In this document: positions 8,809 to 18,247 of the stretch, in pieces
Numbering within the stretch: position 1 is the first letter of the stretch
Layout of the letters: each line of letters begins with the position of its first letter
Source: Candidatus Vecturithrix granuli
GTDB taxonomy: Bacteria > Moduliflexota > Moduliflexia > Moduliflexales > Moduliflexaceae
Direction of reading: 5' to 3'
DNA: 64,000 nt
Assembly (NCBI GenBank): GCA_000739535.1
Contig: DF820463.1
Coordinates: 834,562 to 898,561, forward strand
Made by a program: the position numbers and the translations under genes
The notes under the pieces: model-generated
What the model was told of the DNA's origin: nothing
Databases searched by the model: none
The model's input: only the letters and a program-made list of their open reading frames with translations

Positions 8809-11157
8809 TTCAATATCTGCGGTTTCTATTTCTTCAATAATCCGCGATGTTTTCCTCTGAGGAGTTTTCAAACGCATACCTTCTTTTGGTAGGAGAATTT
8901 CGAAGGTCGTTTTTCCTGGCGTTGATTCGAGCGTGATCGTGCCGTTATGTTTGTGAATAACCTGCTGGGCGATACTGAGACCTAATCCACTGGTTTTTCC
9001 GCGTTTGGTGGTGAAAAATGGATCAAAAATTTTGTCGCGGATGTCTTCGGGAATCCCCGGCCCATTATCACTGATTTTCACGGAAACAGCACGCGTATCT
9101 GCGGAAGTCTCTATGGTAATCGTCCCACCGGTCTCATCCAGAGCTTGTAACGCATTTTGGATAATGTGCGTCCACACCTGATTGAGTTCACTCCCTAAGC
9201 ATGTGACCTTCGGAAGTTCTCCAAAATTCTGCACAATGCGGATATTTTCCGGAATCTGACTGTGAAGAATAGTCAGCGTATTTTCCAAATCTTCATTCAA
9301 ATCTACTGTCCGTTCCTGAGCCTGATCTAAATAGGAATATGATTTTAAAGCGCGTACAATCTTTGAAATGGTTTCGATACTGATTTGATTATCCCGCGCC
9401 GATACCAGAACGCGGCTATAATTGTTCAAAAAATCCATCACACGCTGCCAATCGTAATGTTGGAACAATTGCAGAACCAGATCCACATGCTCTTCCAGGT
9501 AACAGCGAGCCAGATCTTTGGAAATGAATCGGCTATAGGCAATATTATGGTCTTTGAGGCGTTGCTCCAGCAGTTTGCTCTGTTCACGAATCGAAACTGT
9601 TGATTTCCGTTCTCGTTTTTTGGCGGACTCGATCATAACCTGGAGAAGTTGCTGGCAGATTTTCCGATGTTCAATATCAAGTCCTGCCTCCAACAAGGCT
9701 TCATAAGCAAGAAACGCCTTTTCAATATAATCTGGGATAATTTCGGAAGCCGCCTTGATTGCGCCAGCCGGAGTATTTAATTCATGGGCAATTCCTGCGA
9801 CTAATTGCCCTAATGAGGCCATTTTTTCTGATTGCACCAGTTGCGTTTGGGTTTGCGTTAGTTCTTCCAGGGTGTCATGAAGTTCTTCATTTTTTTTCTG
9901 CACTTGCGCCAACAGGTTCTTCATGCGTTTATCTTTTTCACGAAGTTGCTGCTGCATGTCGAACAATTTCAGATTGGCATCCCCCATGGTGATGATGCTT
10001 TTGCGCAATTCAAAGGTTTTTTCATTCAGTTCCTGATTCACCTCTTCCAGTCTATTTCTTAATTGATCGCGTTCAAGAGCGACTCCCAGTTGTTTTCCAA
10101 TAAAAGTGATAATGTCGACCGTTTCTTTCGGATATTGATGTTTCTCGATACTGCCCAGATTTAAGGTACCAAGCACATTTTCTGTCGCGATAATAGGGGT
10201 ACAGAGCATGGTATTCAACCGTTGTTCGAGAAACCGTCCATCTTCCAAAAAACAGCGATACCACCTGGGACGATTATGAAAAATCGGACGTTTATATTGA
10301 ATGACATATTTCAATACCGGTTCATCAAGGGGGATGTCAAGCCCTTCGGATAGAGAAGTTTGTGACGTTGGAATGAGTTCGAGCAACACAATATCTTTAA
10401 GATCTCTCAGCAGAGCCACAGTGACATAGTCGAGGGGGAGCAGTTTTTGCAATTCTTTTGCTACCCCGCTAAAAATGTCGCTGATTTTGCGGTTGGAATT
10501 AATAAAGGAGATCATCTTGGTGGTTAATGCCAATCGCTGTGTCTTGACCACAAGATTTTTATTCGCCGTCTCGAGTTGGTTGGTTTTTGTGAGTACCAAA
10601 TTTTCCAATTCCAGGTTACTTTGCTCAATGGCGCGTCGATTTTTGGAATTATCTAAGACAATCCCAATGAGCGCGGCAAACGCATTTAACAGAGGGATAT
10701 CACTCTCATTAAACGGACGGCCATCAAGGCGATTCACGACTTCAAAGGATCCTATCACCTTTTCACGAGAGCGGATAGGTACGCACAGAATCGATTGGGT
10801 TTCAAAATCGAGAATATGGCTAATGTGAGGATTATATCGGGGTTCTTTGGTAACATCGGGAGCTACCAGAGGGATTCCATGAGCCACGACCCACCCTGCA
10901 ATCCCTTCTCCCGCTTGCATGGTCATTGCCTTGAGTTCCTGGCTTTTTTCTCCCGTCACAATATAAAACTGGAGCTGCCGGGTGTGTTCATCAAGCATAA
11001 TAATGGAACTGTCTCTGACACCAATCACCTTGTTGGCAGCCTCAACAATCGAGTAAAGCTGCTCTTCTTGAGGCATTTCAGAATTAATAAACGAACACAC
11101 TTCTGTCAGGACATCAAATTTAACTTCCTCAGTGATACGATTTTGTTCGTTCTCCAC
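8791..11157 (-). CDS. Sensor histidine kinase with two GAF domains
   Basis: This is a cytoplasmic sensor kinase of about 788 residues. It has a first GAF domain (about 15-165), a coiled coil, a second GAF (about 215-385), a long coiled coil, an H-box in the form AHELNTP with a long helical insert, and a C-terminal HATPase (N-box [13 protein letters not shown]-box DNGPGIPED, then [11 protein letters not shown]). The longest frame begins at 11196, but a GTG at 11157 has AAGGAG seven bases upstream and is the better start. GAF domains bind small molecules or chromophores, so the input is probably cytoplasmic; the ligand is unknown. No cognate regulator is adjacent. Confidence 0.92.
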   Translation of the reverse strand: MENEQNRITEEVKFDVLTEVCSFINSEMPQEEQLYSIVEAANKVIGVRDSSIIMLDEHTRQLQFYIVTGEKSQELKAMTMQAGEGIAGWVVAHGIPLVAPDVTKEPRYNPHISHILDFETQSILCVPIRSREKVIGSFEVVNRLDGRPFNESDIPLLNAFAALIGIVLDNSKNRRAIEQSNLELENLVLTKTNQLETANKNLVVKTQRLALTTKMISFINSNRKISDIFSGVAKELQKLLPLDYVTVALLRDLKDIVLLELIPTSQTSLSEGLDIPLDEPVLKYVIQYKRPIFHNRPRWYRCFLEDGRFLEQRLNTMLCTPIIATENVLGTLNLGSIEKHQYPKETVDIITFIGKQLGVALERDQLRNRLEEVNQELNEKTFELRKSIITMGDANLKLFDMQQQLREKDKRMKNLLAQVQKKNEELHDTLEELTQTQTQLVQSEKMASLGQLVAGIAHELNTPAGAIKAASEIIPDYIEKAFLAYEALLEAGLDIEHRKICQQLLQVMIESAKKRERKSTVSIREQSKLLEQRLKDHNIAYSRFISKDLARCYLEEHVDLVLQLFQHYDWQRVMDFLNNYSRVLVSARDNQISIETISKIVRALKSYSYLDQAQERTVDLNEDLENTLTILHSQIPENIRIVQNFGELPKVTCLGSELNQVWTHIIQNALQALDETGGTITIETSADTRAVSVKISDNGPGIPEDIRDKIFDPFFTTKRGKTSGLGLSIAQQVIHKHNGTITLESTPGKTTFEILLPKEGMRLKTPQRKTSRIIEEIETADIESDHET

Positions 11158-11534
11158 AAGCGATCTCCTTGCAAAAATGATGTTGAATGCTTTCAAAGAA
11201 ACTTGTAGAATTGTTTGCTCTGCTTGTCAATAGATTTTCTCATTTCGTTAACAAAAACGCTCATTTTTTCATCAAAAATGACATATTTCGCAAAAAAACA
11301 GTTGCCAGGAACAAGCAAGAGAGCATATACAGAAATGTGGTACTTTAATGTGGTACTTTTTCTCTGCGAATATTTTTAAGTCATTATTGAGAGTGTCAAT
11401 GCTTTGCTTTGATAGCGAAGGCCGAACTTTTGCATTTCTGACTCTATAACAATCATTCTATCCGGTTACTTACACTGTCGTGTTTCAGGAGAGCAAAGTA
11501 AAATAATTTTCACTTTGTGTACCAGAGAGATAAT
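11158..11534. other. Divergent intergenic region
   Basis: This AT-rich spacer separates the minus-strand kinase and the plus-strand exported protein. It contains a tandem pair of ATGTGGTACTTT at about 11334-11358 and probably holds both promoters. No RNA gene is recognised. Confidence 0.35.
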
Positions 11535-13343
11535 ATGAACTTTAATATGGTACGTTGCACAATCTTTGTTTGCGGATGTATTCTGCTCTTGATTTCATCC
11601 CCTCTGGAAGCTCAACCTATTCCTGCCTTAGAATCAGATGCATTGGGAAGCAGTGGCTTCGCACGTGTTTTTCCGGAATCTACCCTGGCAGTCATGGTTG
11701 TTCCCCAACTTCAGGCCACAAATGAAATACTTCAACATTATATTTCGACACTCGCTTTGATAAAATCGTTACAACCATTCTTACAAAGTATATCAATCGG
11801 ACTTCAAAAATTTGAAGATTCTTCGGGAATTCACCTTGCTGATATCGGGTCGATATTTCAGACCTCCTTTGCCATAGCGTTGCTTGATGTCGAGATACCT
11901 GAAATGACTCAAAACACTTCATGGACATTCCCAGAAGTGGCGTTGGCTGCTGAAGTCGCCAATTCGGCGGAAACTTTACAATATCTTCTGAAACGGGTGA
12001 TACACACTAATATCCAATTACCATTCCCCTCTGTCCAATTTCAGACCAGAATGGTTCATGGGATCACGCTTTGGAGTGTTTCGAATTCCCAATTTCGATT
12101 TGCGTATACTTTTCTAGATCATGTTTTTCTACTCACAACCAATCCTGAATATCTGGAGCTCCTTATCGCTACCCGACAACATTCCGCGAACGCGAAATCA
12201 TCTAATACATTCAAATCTCTCTATAATGCGGATGTATATTCTTTGACCCGTCAAGTCATAACGCAATATGACCATGATGTTTGCCTGTATGTCAATATTC
12301 ATCATATCTGGCGCAAATTACACGAGGCTTATCACGAGGATTGCACGCCTTCCCCTGCTGCTGAAACGCAAAAAGATTCCCTCCTCTGTGTCCCTCCTCC
12401 TCTCCGTTCCCTGACCTGGTTATTTTCACTGAAAGAGAACGGGGGGTATGAGCGCATTTTCTGGGAGATGAACTGTCAGGATGATCAACCGACTTCTCCG
12501 AATTGTATGTTCTGGTCTCACCTCCAGGCAACAGAAAATGGTCTTTTGATTTCTGATCAGCTTGTTCCCGCTAATATCCTCTATTATCATGCCTGGCAAT
12601 TCGATAGTTCTGGCTGGTGGCAGCGCTGGAAGCATTATCTTGACCTCTTCTTGCCTGTTAGCGACCGGGAAGACATTGATCTTCAAATCCAAAAACTCGA
12701 ACAGACCTTACAACTTCGTGTGGAATTTGACATCTTGCCAGCCTTCGGGCATGAAATAGCTATCGCATGTTATGATCCGTCACGGCAGCTTTATGTCAAG
12801 GGGCAAGAGGCTTCTATGGAAAATTTCCCTTGTATCCTGTTCATCCAGGTAGATCAACGAGAACGAATCGAATATCTCATCCAGTCAATGGCTGCGATCC
12901 CTCTCTCCAAAAACACGATTCAGGGAATGTCTGTTTATCAACTCGATTTTCCCGGGAATATCACGCCTATACGGGTCTATGCTGCGTTTATTCACGATTT
13001 TTTGACGATCACGAGTTCACAGCGTGGGCTACAACAGATCATTTCCGTTGCTCAACAAGGAGGATCCCTCGCTTTCTTACCGGATTACATCACATTGTCA
13101 GCGTTGTTTGCAAAGGAATGTTATGCGAAAAGCTATTTCAATCTCAGATATTTCTTGCAGCGCGCAGATCCTCAGCACACATCTGCTATTAGAAAGCCCA
13201 TAGCGTTGCCTGTGTTCCTGACCGGACTTTTCTCTGTCACAACCAGAACCTCCTCTGGAATGCTGACCGAATCATTTTCCACGCTTGGAGGAACAATCGT
13301 CGGAACAGGAGTGATTTTGTGGTGTATTCTAAATGTATGGTAG
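11535..13343 (+). CDS. Exported protein of unknown function (possibly DUF3352-like)
   Basis: About 602 residues from the ATG at 11535, which follows an AGAGAG site; a GTG at 11517 is also in frame. The N-terminus is a signal peptide (hydrophobic FVCGCILLLISS, likely cleaved near LEAQP). The mature start, with 'FARVFPESTLAVMVVPQLQATNE', resembles the opening of DUF3352-type proteins, but this is a weak resemblance. A hydrophobic stretch at the C-terminus (GTIVGTGVILWCILNVW) could anchor it in the membrane. I infer a periplasmic or membrane-associated protein; no function is assigned. Confidence 0.65.
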   Translation: MNFNMVRCTIFVCGCILLLISSPLEAQPIPALESDALGSSGFARVFPESTLAVMVVPQLQATNEILQHYISTLALIKSLQPFLQSISIGLQKFEDSSGIHLADIGSIFQTSFAIALLDVEIPEMTQNTSWTFPEVALAAEVANSAETLQYLLKRVIHTNIQLPFPSVQFQTRMVHGITLWSVSNSQFRFAYTFLDHVFLLTTNPEYLELLIATRQHSANAKSSNTFKSLYNADVYSLTRQVITQYDHDVCLYVNIHHIWRKLHEAYHEDCTPSPAAETQKDSLLCVPPPLRSLTWLFSLKENGGYERIFWEMNCQDDQPTSPNCMFWSHLQATENGLLISDQLVPANILYYHAWQFDSSGWWQRWKHYLDLFLPVSDREDIDLQIQKLEQTLQLRVEFDILPAFGHEIAIACYDPSRQLYVKGQEASMENFPCILFIQVDQRERIEYLIQSMAAIPLSKNTIQGMSVYQLDFPGNITPIRVYAAFIHDFLTITSSQRGLQQIISVAQQGGSLAFLPDYITLSALFAKECYAKSYFNLRYFLQRADPQHTSAIRKPIALPVFLTGLFSVTTRTSSGMLTESFSTLGGTIVGTGVILWCILNVW

Positions 13344-13497
13344 TATTTTGTAAACGAAGATTGACCCGGAGTAGAAAGCACAGCTTTGATAGGGAAAGTC
13401 ATGCTTTCGCACTCCTCTGCTTTTGAACGTTCTAAAATAACGGCGTTGCAAAAAATATAGAACTAAGTGAATCAATGGCTTGCAAAGGTACAGGTAC

Positions 13498-15033
13498 TCA
13501 AAGGGTTGAGGGGGGCACAGCTTTTGTTTCCTGCGGGATGTTCGGAAATTCTGATTCTGGGATCTCTTCCAAAGAAGAAGGTAAAGGGGCAGGGATTGGA
13601 GTAGGAACGACTCGATCCAAGGAATCCCTTAGCAGCATAAGCTGTGTTTGCTCGTCTTTTTGTAGGAGCACCCATTCATTGGTAATTTTTACGATCTCAA
13701 CAGCTTCTTCGATCTTATCATGTTCTGCGAACATTCGTTGTTTCATTGGCCGGTTACTCTCATTCAACGCCTGAAGATTTGAAAAAGATGCTTTTTTCGT
13801 ATTCCCGACATTAATAATGCCGGAAAGCTTGGCCTGAGTCAGCGCCGGGGGAAGCTGAAGTGCTTGCTGTTCTTCCCCTTTTTCCAGAATGACCAGATTC
13901 AGAGTATCCTGAATTTCTTTGAGCACAATCTGTTCTTCAGGAACTTCGCCCTGTTGAACAATATCCCCTTCCTGGAACCGTTGAATCGTCGGAAGCTGTC
14001 CGGGAACAGGATTCGGAATAGCCAGATAGGCTTCGACATTTTCTTTGGCAGCGAGATGAATCGAGATTGCGGCAAGTGTGATATTGGTAAAGTGTGTAAA
14101 TTGCTGTTGGGAAGCAACAGCATAGAGTTCCAGGGCTTGAAGTACCTCATCTCCAAGAGCTTGACGTTGTTCTTCAGAAAGGGTTGTCAGGTCGATCATG
14201 TATGACTGCTCGTCAGGTTGAGTTGCAAGAGCTTTCAGCTTCTCTTGAATTTCAGGAGGATATTGTTGGAGAAACTCCTCAAACCCTTGTACGCTAAAAA
14301 TCGCCTGTTGTCCCGGTGCGATCATTGGTCGTGAAGGTCTTGCATCAGGAACAGGAGTCGGTTGAATTTGAGAGGGAATATAAATTTGATCTCCCCACTC
14401 TAAGCGAATATTGGCATGCAAGGATTTTCCGGCCAGCAATTCCAGCCCATTAATCGTATATTCTTCCTGGTCGCTGCCAATTACTTTGATGTTTGCGAGA
14501 TTGGGAGAAGGCTGTATCTGACGCAAATTGGGAACAAGTTGGCGGAGTACTTCTATCAATTTCGTTTCTCGGGGCAACTCTGTTTCTTGTGAACTCTCCC
14601 CTTCGATCATAATCGTAATCCGAATCCTTCCGGATGTTATTACCGTCAGATTGACCATCGGCTGTTTTAGATATTTTTGGAGGAGCACTTCCAGATTTTT
14701 CCGAAACGTCGATACTTTCAGCCCTGCCGCCTGAATATCGCCTAAATAGGCAATTGTAATTTTTCCATCGGTGCGTACTGTCCCCTGCGTCGAAAAACTC
14801 TGACTTTGCCATTCAGACATGACTAACTGGTCGTAGGTGCCAATTACATATTCTCGTTCACTAATCGAGGCCACCTGGCCAGGAAGTCCCCGCGGTACAG
14901 GAACTTCCTGAGCGACAATCGTCGAGTTCCCCAGGAAGATCACTACCACTACACTCCACCATCTTAATATATGTATCGCATCAAGCATCATACCTTGAAT
15001 GCATTTAAATGGAAAATGGCTCATCATGTTCAT
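13498..15033 (-). CDS. Wza-like polysaccharide export protein with unusual C-terminus
   Basis: The protein has 511 residues. A signal sequence (VVVVIFLGNSTIVAQ) is followed by a polysaccharide-export domain (about 50-150: YVIGTYDQLVMSEWQ, VRTDGKITIAYLGDIQAAG) and an SLBB-like beta-grasp region (about 150-215, ending GDQIYIPS). The remaining nearly 300 residues, rich in Gln and Glu with two Pro-rich linkers, are not part of the usual family and I do not recognise them. The start overlaps the stop of the small upstream gene as ATGA, so it is probably translationally coupled. By family knowledge the N-terminal part contributes to a periplasmic/outer-membrane conduit for exopolysaccharide. The sugar-phosphate transferase at 16054 is divergent from it and fits the same pathway. 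Confidence 0.82.
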   Translation of the reverse strand: MNMMSHFPFKCIQGMMLDAIHILRWWSVVVVIFLGNSTIVAQEVPVPRGLPGQVASISEREYVIGTYDQLVMSEWQSQSFSTQGTVRTDGKITIAYLGDIQAAGLKVSTFRKNLEVLLQKYLKQPMVNLTVITSGRIRITIMIEGESSQETELPRETKLIEVLRQLVPNLRQIQPSPNLANIKVIGSDQEEYTINGLELLAGKSLHANIRLEWGDQIYIPSQIQPTPVPDARPSRPMIAPGQQAIFSVQGFEEFLQQYPPEIQEKLKALATQPDEQSYMIDLTTLSEEQRQALGDEVLQALELYAVASQQQFTHFTNITLAAISIHLAAKENVEAYLAIPNPVPGQLPTIQRFQEGDIVQQGEVPEEQIVLKEIQDTLNLVILEKGEEQQALQLPPALTQAKLSGIINVGNTKKASFSNLQALNESNRPMKQRMFAEHDKIEEAVEIVKITNEWVLLQKDEQTQLMLLRDSLDRVVPTPIPAPLPSSLEEIPESEFPNIPQETKAVPPSTL

Positions 15034-15209
15034 TTATTCGTCACAATCACTACTGTCGTTCCTTCAATCACTTGATTGTTTTGAGGGTTAACATAGGCGG
15101 TCAAGATGCTGATTCTCGATTTCCCGCTTGCTCCTGACGCAGCCTGAAATTTATTTTGATCAATAAGCTGGAGCAGTTGTTTTATCGCCGATTGAGGAAG
15201 AGGAAACAT
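15030..15209 (-). CDS. Small protein in the export operon
   Basis: This 59-residue frame starts MFPLPQSAIKQL and ends VVIVTNK. Its ATG follows the TAA of the upstream gene with no spacing and in the same frame, and its TGA overlaps the downstream ATG by four bases. The tight packing makes it a likely real coupled gene. It could instead be the C-terminal part of the upstream protein split by one TAA. I recognise no family. Confidence 0.55.
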   Translation of the reverse strand: MFPLPQSAIKQLLQLIDQNKFQAASGASGKSRISILTAYVNPQNNQVIEGTTVVIVTNK

Positions 15210-15642
15210 TTAGAACATTTCCCAGGGAATCCCTTCCCCCTGTGTAACCTGAAGCTGCTGCTTGAACAGAACGCTATCAACTTCCTCTAAAGCCATGCGT
15301 GTTTTATAAAAGTCACGGATGGTTAGAAACGCCTCGTCAGTCGTCTTTTCAGCAATAGTATAGACATCAATACGCTGAAAATTGGTTAATTTCATATCGA
15401 TCATCGCAACCGCCTGATTGATCAGCTCTTGTTGATCCGGAGGCAGACCTTCAGCAATCATAGCTAACTCTTGTTTGAGATTCTCGCATGAGATGCGCCA
15501 ATTTTCCAGGGCTTGATCAGACATGGCAGCATTATGCAGCGGGCCAGGATATAATTCAATTTCCTGAGCAGAACTTCCGGTACATAACAACCCAATCAGT
15601 AAAATAAAAAACCCCTCCCAAACATAAACCTCGCTTCAGCAT
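15210..15642 (-). pseudogene. Small exported protein with apparent frameshift in its signal peptide
   Basis: The open frame from about 15590 begins inside a hydrophobic segment without a good start codon. An ATG at 15642 with GGGAGA upstream opens MLKRGLCLGG in another frame. Skipping one base in the CCCC/AAAAAA homopolymer run at 15606-15615 (plus strand) joins it to FFILLIGLLCTGSSAQ, giving a textbook signal peptide (or lipobox GLLC). The mature part (about 115 residues) is helical and unrecognised. So either the base is a sequencing error or the gene is broken. It heads the three-gene minus-strand export operon. Confidence 0.6.
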
Positions 15643-16053
15643 ATTGTCTCCCTTCATCTTTCGTGCGAGCTTAATTTGCTGCGCATATTAGCGTTAGCAT
15701 ATCTCTGATGCCGCAGTGCGATATTATGCGCTGTGACAATTGGTGAAAAAAATAATAAGATAACAATAACACCCCAGCTCATTCTTGTCAAGCATTCAAA
15801 ATTTTTAAAATCGTTCTCATGATTTTTCCTGAATATAAGGAAAAGAATGAATAACGTAAATTTTCTGTTGACATCTTCTCCTTCAAAATTCTAATGCACA
15901 AATAACGAAAAAAACTTGCTGTAAAAGGAAATCTATCCCGCGCCCACATGGTTCACTCTTGAAAGAGGATGAGGCGTCGATAAAACAGAATGAAATACGA
16001 TTACACAAAACCCCCATTGTTGTGTCTACTCGGTACGGAGAGGAGATGAGAGT
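15643..16053. other. Divergent regulatory region of polysaccharide genes
   Basis: About 410 AT-rich bases separate the divergent export operon and the sugar-phosphate transferase. It presumably carries both promoters. No RNA gene, riboswitch or clear operator is recognised. Confidence 0.4.
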
Positions 16054-17457
16054 ATGTTAAAGCAAACGCATCCCTTGATTTTAACCGGTTTAATAGGGTC
16101 TGACGTGATCATGACCGTGGCTTCATGGCTGCTGGCGTATTATGTCCGCTTTCAAACGGATTTTATCCCGGTGACGAAAGGGGTGCCGTCTTTTGAGATG
16201 TATTGGAGCTTAATTACCCCGATTTTGTTGATGTGGCTGGTGATCTTCCATGTCTGCGGATTATATCGCCCGAGGCGCGGACAGTCACAGGCTGATGAGT
16301 TTGTGGCTATTTTTCAGGCGATCACGTTTGGTGCAATTATGTTAATTACCTTCAATTTCTTTCATCGTCAGCATTCTTACTCTCGTCTGGTATTCTTATA
16401 TTTTTGGGGCATTAATATTTTTGCGGTCGGAGTGAGCCGCTCATTGCTAGAAGACCTGATTGATTACGCCAGAAGCCGAGGCTATAACTTACGCCATATT
16501 TTGGTAGCAGGAGCCGGAAATGTCGGACGGGAATTAACGCGTAAAGCGCATACGTACAGAGAACTCGGGTTAAATGTGATCGGTTTTGTGGATGATGATC
16601 CGAAAAAACAAGGAAAAATCATTGAAGGCGCGCCCGTGTTAGGCAAAATTGATCAGATCCAGCAGATTATCCAGGAAAAAGGCGTGCAACAGGTATTTAT
16701 TGCTCTGCCGATGACTGCTCATGATCGTGTCATGCACATTTTGACTTCCGTTGACCAGGAATGCGTGGATGTTAAATTTATTCCCGATCTCATGCAATAT
16801 ATGAGTCTGCGTTCCGGCGTGGAAGAGTTGGATGGGATTCCGATTGTGAATTTACGCGAAACCCCAATACAAGGGTGGAACAGCGTGATTAAACGGGGAT
16901 TTGATATCGTGTTTTCAGTCTGTTTCCTAGTTCTGAGCGCCCCCATTATGGGAATTCTGGCTGTGTTAATCAAACTCACCTCGCCGGGGCCGATTTTCTA
17001 CAAACAGAAACGGATGGGTTTAGATGGACGCGTGTTTTACATGTATAAATTTCGTTCTATGCGCGTGGATGCTGAGAAGAAATCCGGAGCCGTCTGGGCC
17101 AAAAAGCACGATCCCCGCCGGACGAAACTTGGGGCCTTTATGCGTTGTACCAGTTTAGATGAATTCCCGCAATTTCTTAATGTGTTAAAAGGCGACATGA
17201 GCCTGGTCGGGCCTCGCCCGGAACGTCCTCCGTTTGTCCTCAAATTCAGAGAGAAAGTCCCCAAATACATGCTGCGGCACAAAGTCAAAGCCGGAATTAC
17301 CGGATGGGCGCAAATTAACGGGTGGCGCGGCAATACCTCGATTGAAAAACGCATTGAGTACGATTTATATTATATTCAAAATTGGTCCATTACCTTTGAT
17401 CTCAAAATTCTCATCATGACGCTTTGGAAAGGGATGATTAGTAAACACGCCTATTAA
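16054..17457 (+). CDS. Undecaprenyl-phosphate sugar phosphotransferase (WcaJ/WbaP-type)
   Basis: The 467-residue protein has four N-terminal membrane helices (about 8-125), a cytoplasmic Rossmann-like CoA_binding_3 domain starting ILVAGAGNVGREL (about 149), a further membrane hairpin (about 275-300) and the catalytic bacterial sugar-transferase domain. The latter has GPIFYKQKRMG, YKFRSM, LDEFPQFLNV and GDMSLVGPRPERP. The length is typical for full-size polyprenyl glycosylphosphotransferases. It transfers a sugar-1-phosphate (often glucose) to undecaprenyl phosphate at the inner membrane, starting exopolysaccharide repeat-unit synthesis. The sugar cannot be read from sequence. GGAGAGGAGATGAGAGT precedes the ATG. 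Confidence 0.93.
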   Translation: MLKQTHPLILTGLIGSDVIMTVASWLLAYYVRFQTDFIPVTKGVPSFEMYWSLITPILLMWLVIFHVCGLYRPRRGQSQADEFVAIFQAITFGAIMLITFNFFHRQHSYSRLVFLYFWGINIFAVGVSRSLLEDLIDYARSRGYNLRHILVAGAGNVGRELTRKAHTYRELGLNVIGFVDDDPKKQGKIIEGAPVLGKIDQIQQIIQEKGVQQVFIALPMTAHDRVMHILTSVDQECVDVKFIPDLMQYMSLRSGVEELDGIPIVNLRETPIQGWNSVIKRGFDIVFSVCFLVLSAPIMGILAVLIKLTSPGPIFYKQKRMGLDGRVFYMYKFRSMRVDAEKKSGAVWAKKHDPRRTKLGAFMRCTSLDEFPQFLNVLKGDMSLVGPRPERPPFVLKFREKVPKYMLRHKVKAGITGWAQINGWRGNTSIEKRIEYDLYYIQNWSITFDLKILIMTLWKGMISKHAY

Positions 17458-17480
17458 GCAGTGCTGCCTATTCTCATGCT

Positions 17481-18185
17481 ATGAAATTTGATGTAATTGC
17501 CTTTGACGCCGATGATACCTTGTGGCAGAATGAAACCTTGTTTGCCGCGACCAAAGATAAATTCAAAGCGCTTCTCAACCCTTATTGTTCGCCTGAAACC
17601 ATTCAAGAACAGCTTGATCATACAGAAATCCGGAATTTACGATATTTCGGTTATGGAATCAAAGGGTTTACCCTTTCGATGATTGAAACAGCCATCCAAT
17701 TGACTGATGGGCACATTCGTGGCAGCGAGATTCAGAAACTCATTGAGTTCGGAAAAGCCATGCTCACCACTCCGATCAAGCTGTTTGATCATGTTGAACA
17801 GGTATTGACAAACTTAGCGCGTTCGTATACACTGATGCTCGTGACCAAAGGCGATTTATTTGATCAGGAATCCAAGTTAGCCAGATCTGGGCTTTCCAGG
17901 TATTTCACGTATGTGGAAATTCTCAGCGAGAAAGACGCGACCAGTTATCGTACCCTGCTTCAAACCTACCACATTCCTCCGGAACGATTTCTGATGGTTG
18001 GAAATTCTCTGCGCTCAGACATTCTCCCGGTCATAGAGATCGGTGCGCGCACAGTGTATATCCCCTATGATATCACCTGGAGTCACGAGAATATTTTTCC
18101 GGAAAATCAAGGAGCCAAAGGATATTACGAATGTTGCCACATCGGAGAAGTGCCAGAGCTTCTTCACACTTTAGAACAGTGCTGA
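17481..18185 (+). CDS. HAD-superfamily hydrolase
   Basis: This 234-residue protein has the HAD motifs: motif I FDADDTLWQ (nucleophile Asp about 9, general acid about 11), motif II LVTKGD and motif IV-like MVGNSLRSDILPVIEIG. An alpha-helical cap lies between motif I and II. It starts 23 bases after the phosphotransferase stop and is likely co-transcribed. HAD proteins are mostly phosphatases; the neighbour suggests a sugar-phosphate substrate, but that is inference. Confidence 0.9.
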   Translation: MKFDVIAFDADDTLWQNETLFAATKDKFKALLNPYCSPETIQEQLDHTEIRNLRYFGYGIKGFTLSMIETAIQLTDGHIRGSEIQKLIEFGKAMLTTPIKLFDHVEQVLTNLARSYTLMLVTKGDLFDQESKLARSGLSRYFTYVEILSEKDATSYRTLLQTYHIPPERFLMVGNSLRSDILPVIEIGARTVYIPYDITWSHENIFPENQGAKGYYECCHIGEVPELLHTLEQC

Positions 18186-18187
18186 GA

Positions 18188-18226
18188 TAAAAAAATCGGG
18201 TTTTTGGGAAAACCTCGGTTTTTCTC
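18188..18226. terminator. Imperfect ACCCGGTTT-type terminator hairpin
   Basis: GGGTTTTT and AAAACC arms with flanking CGG pairing and a following T-run lie between the convergent HAD and antiporter genes. It is a divergent member of the AAACCGGGTTT hairpins at 42650, 58482, 61774 and 62750. Confidence 0.55.
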
Positions 18227-18247
18227 GCTATTGTGAAAAGAAAATTC

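Noticed and set aside
10475-11208. Plus-strand open frames opposite the GAF kinase
   Set aside because: Antisense shadows of a conserved kinase; no domain features.
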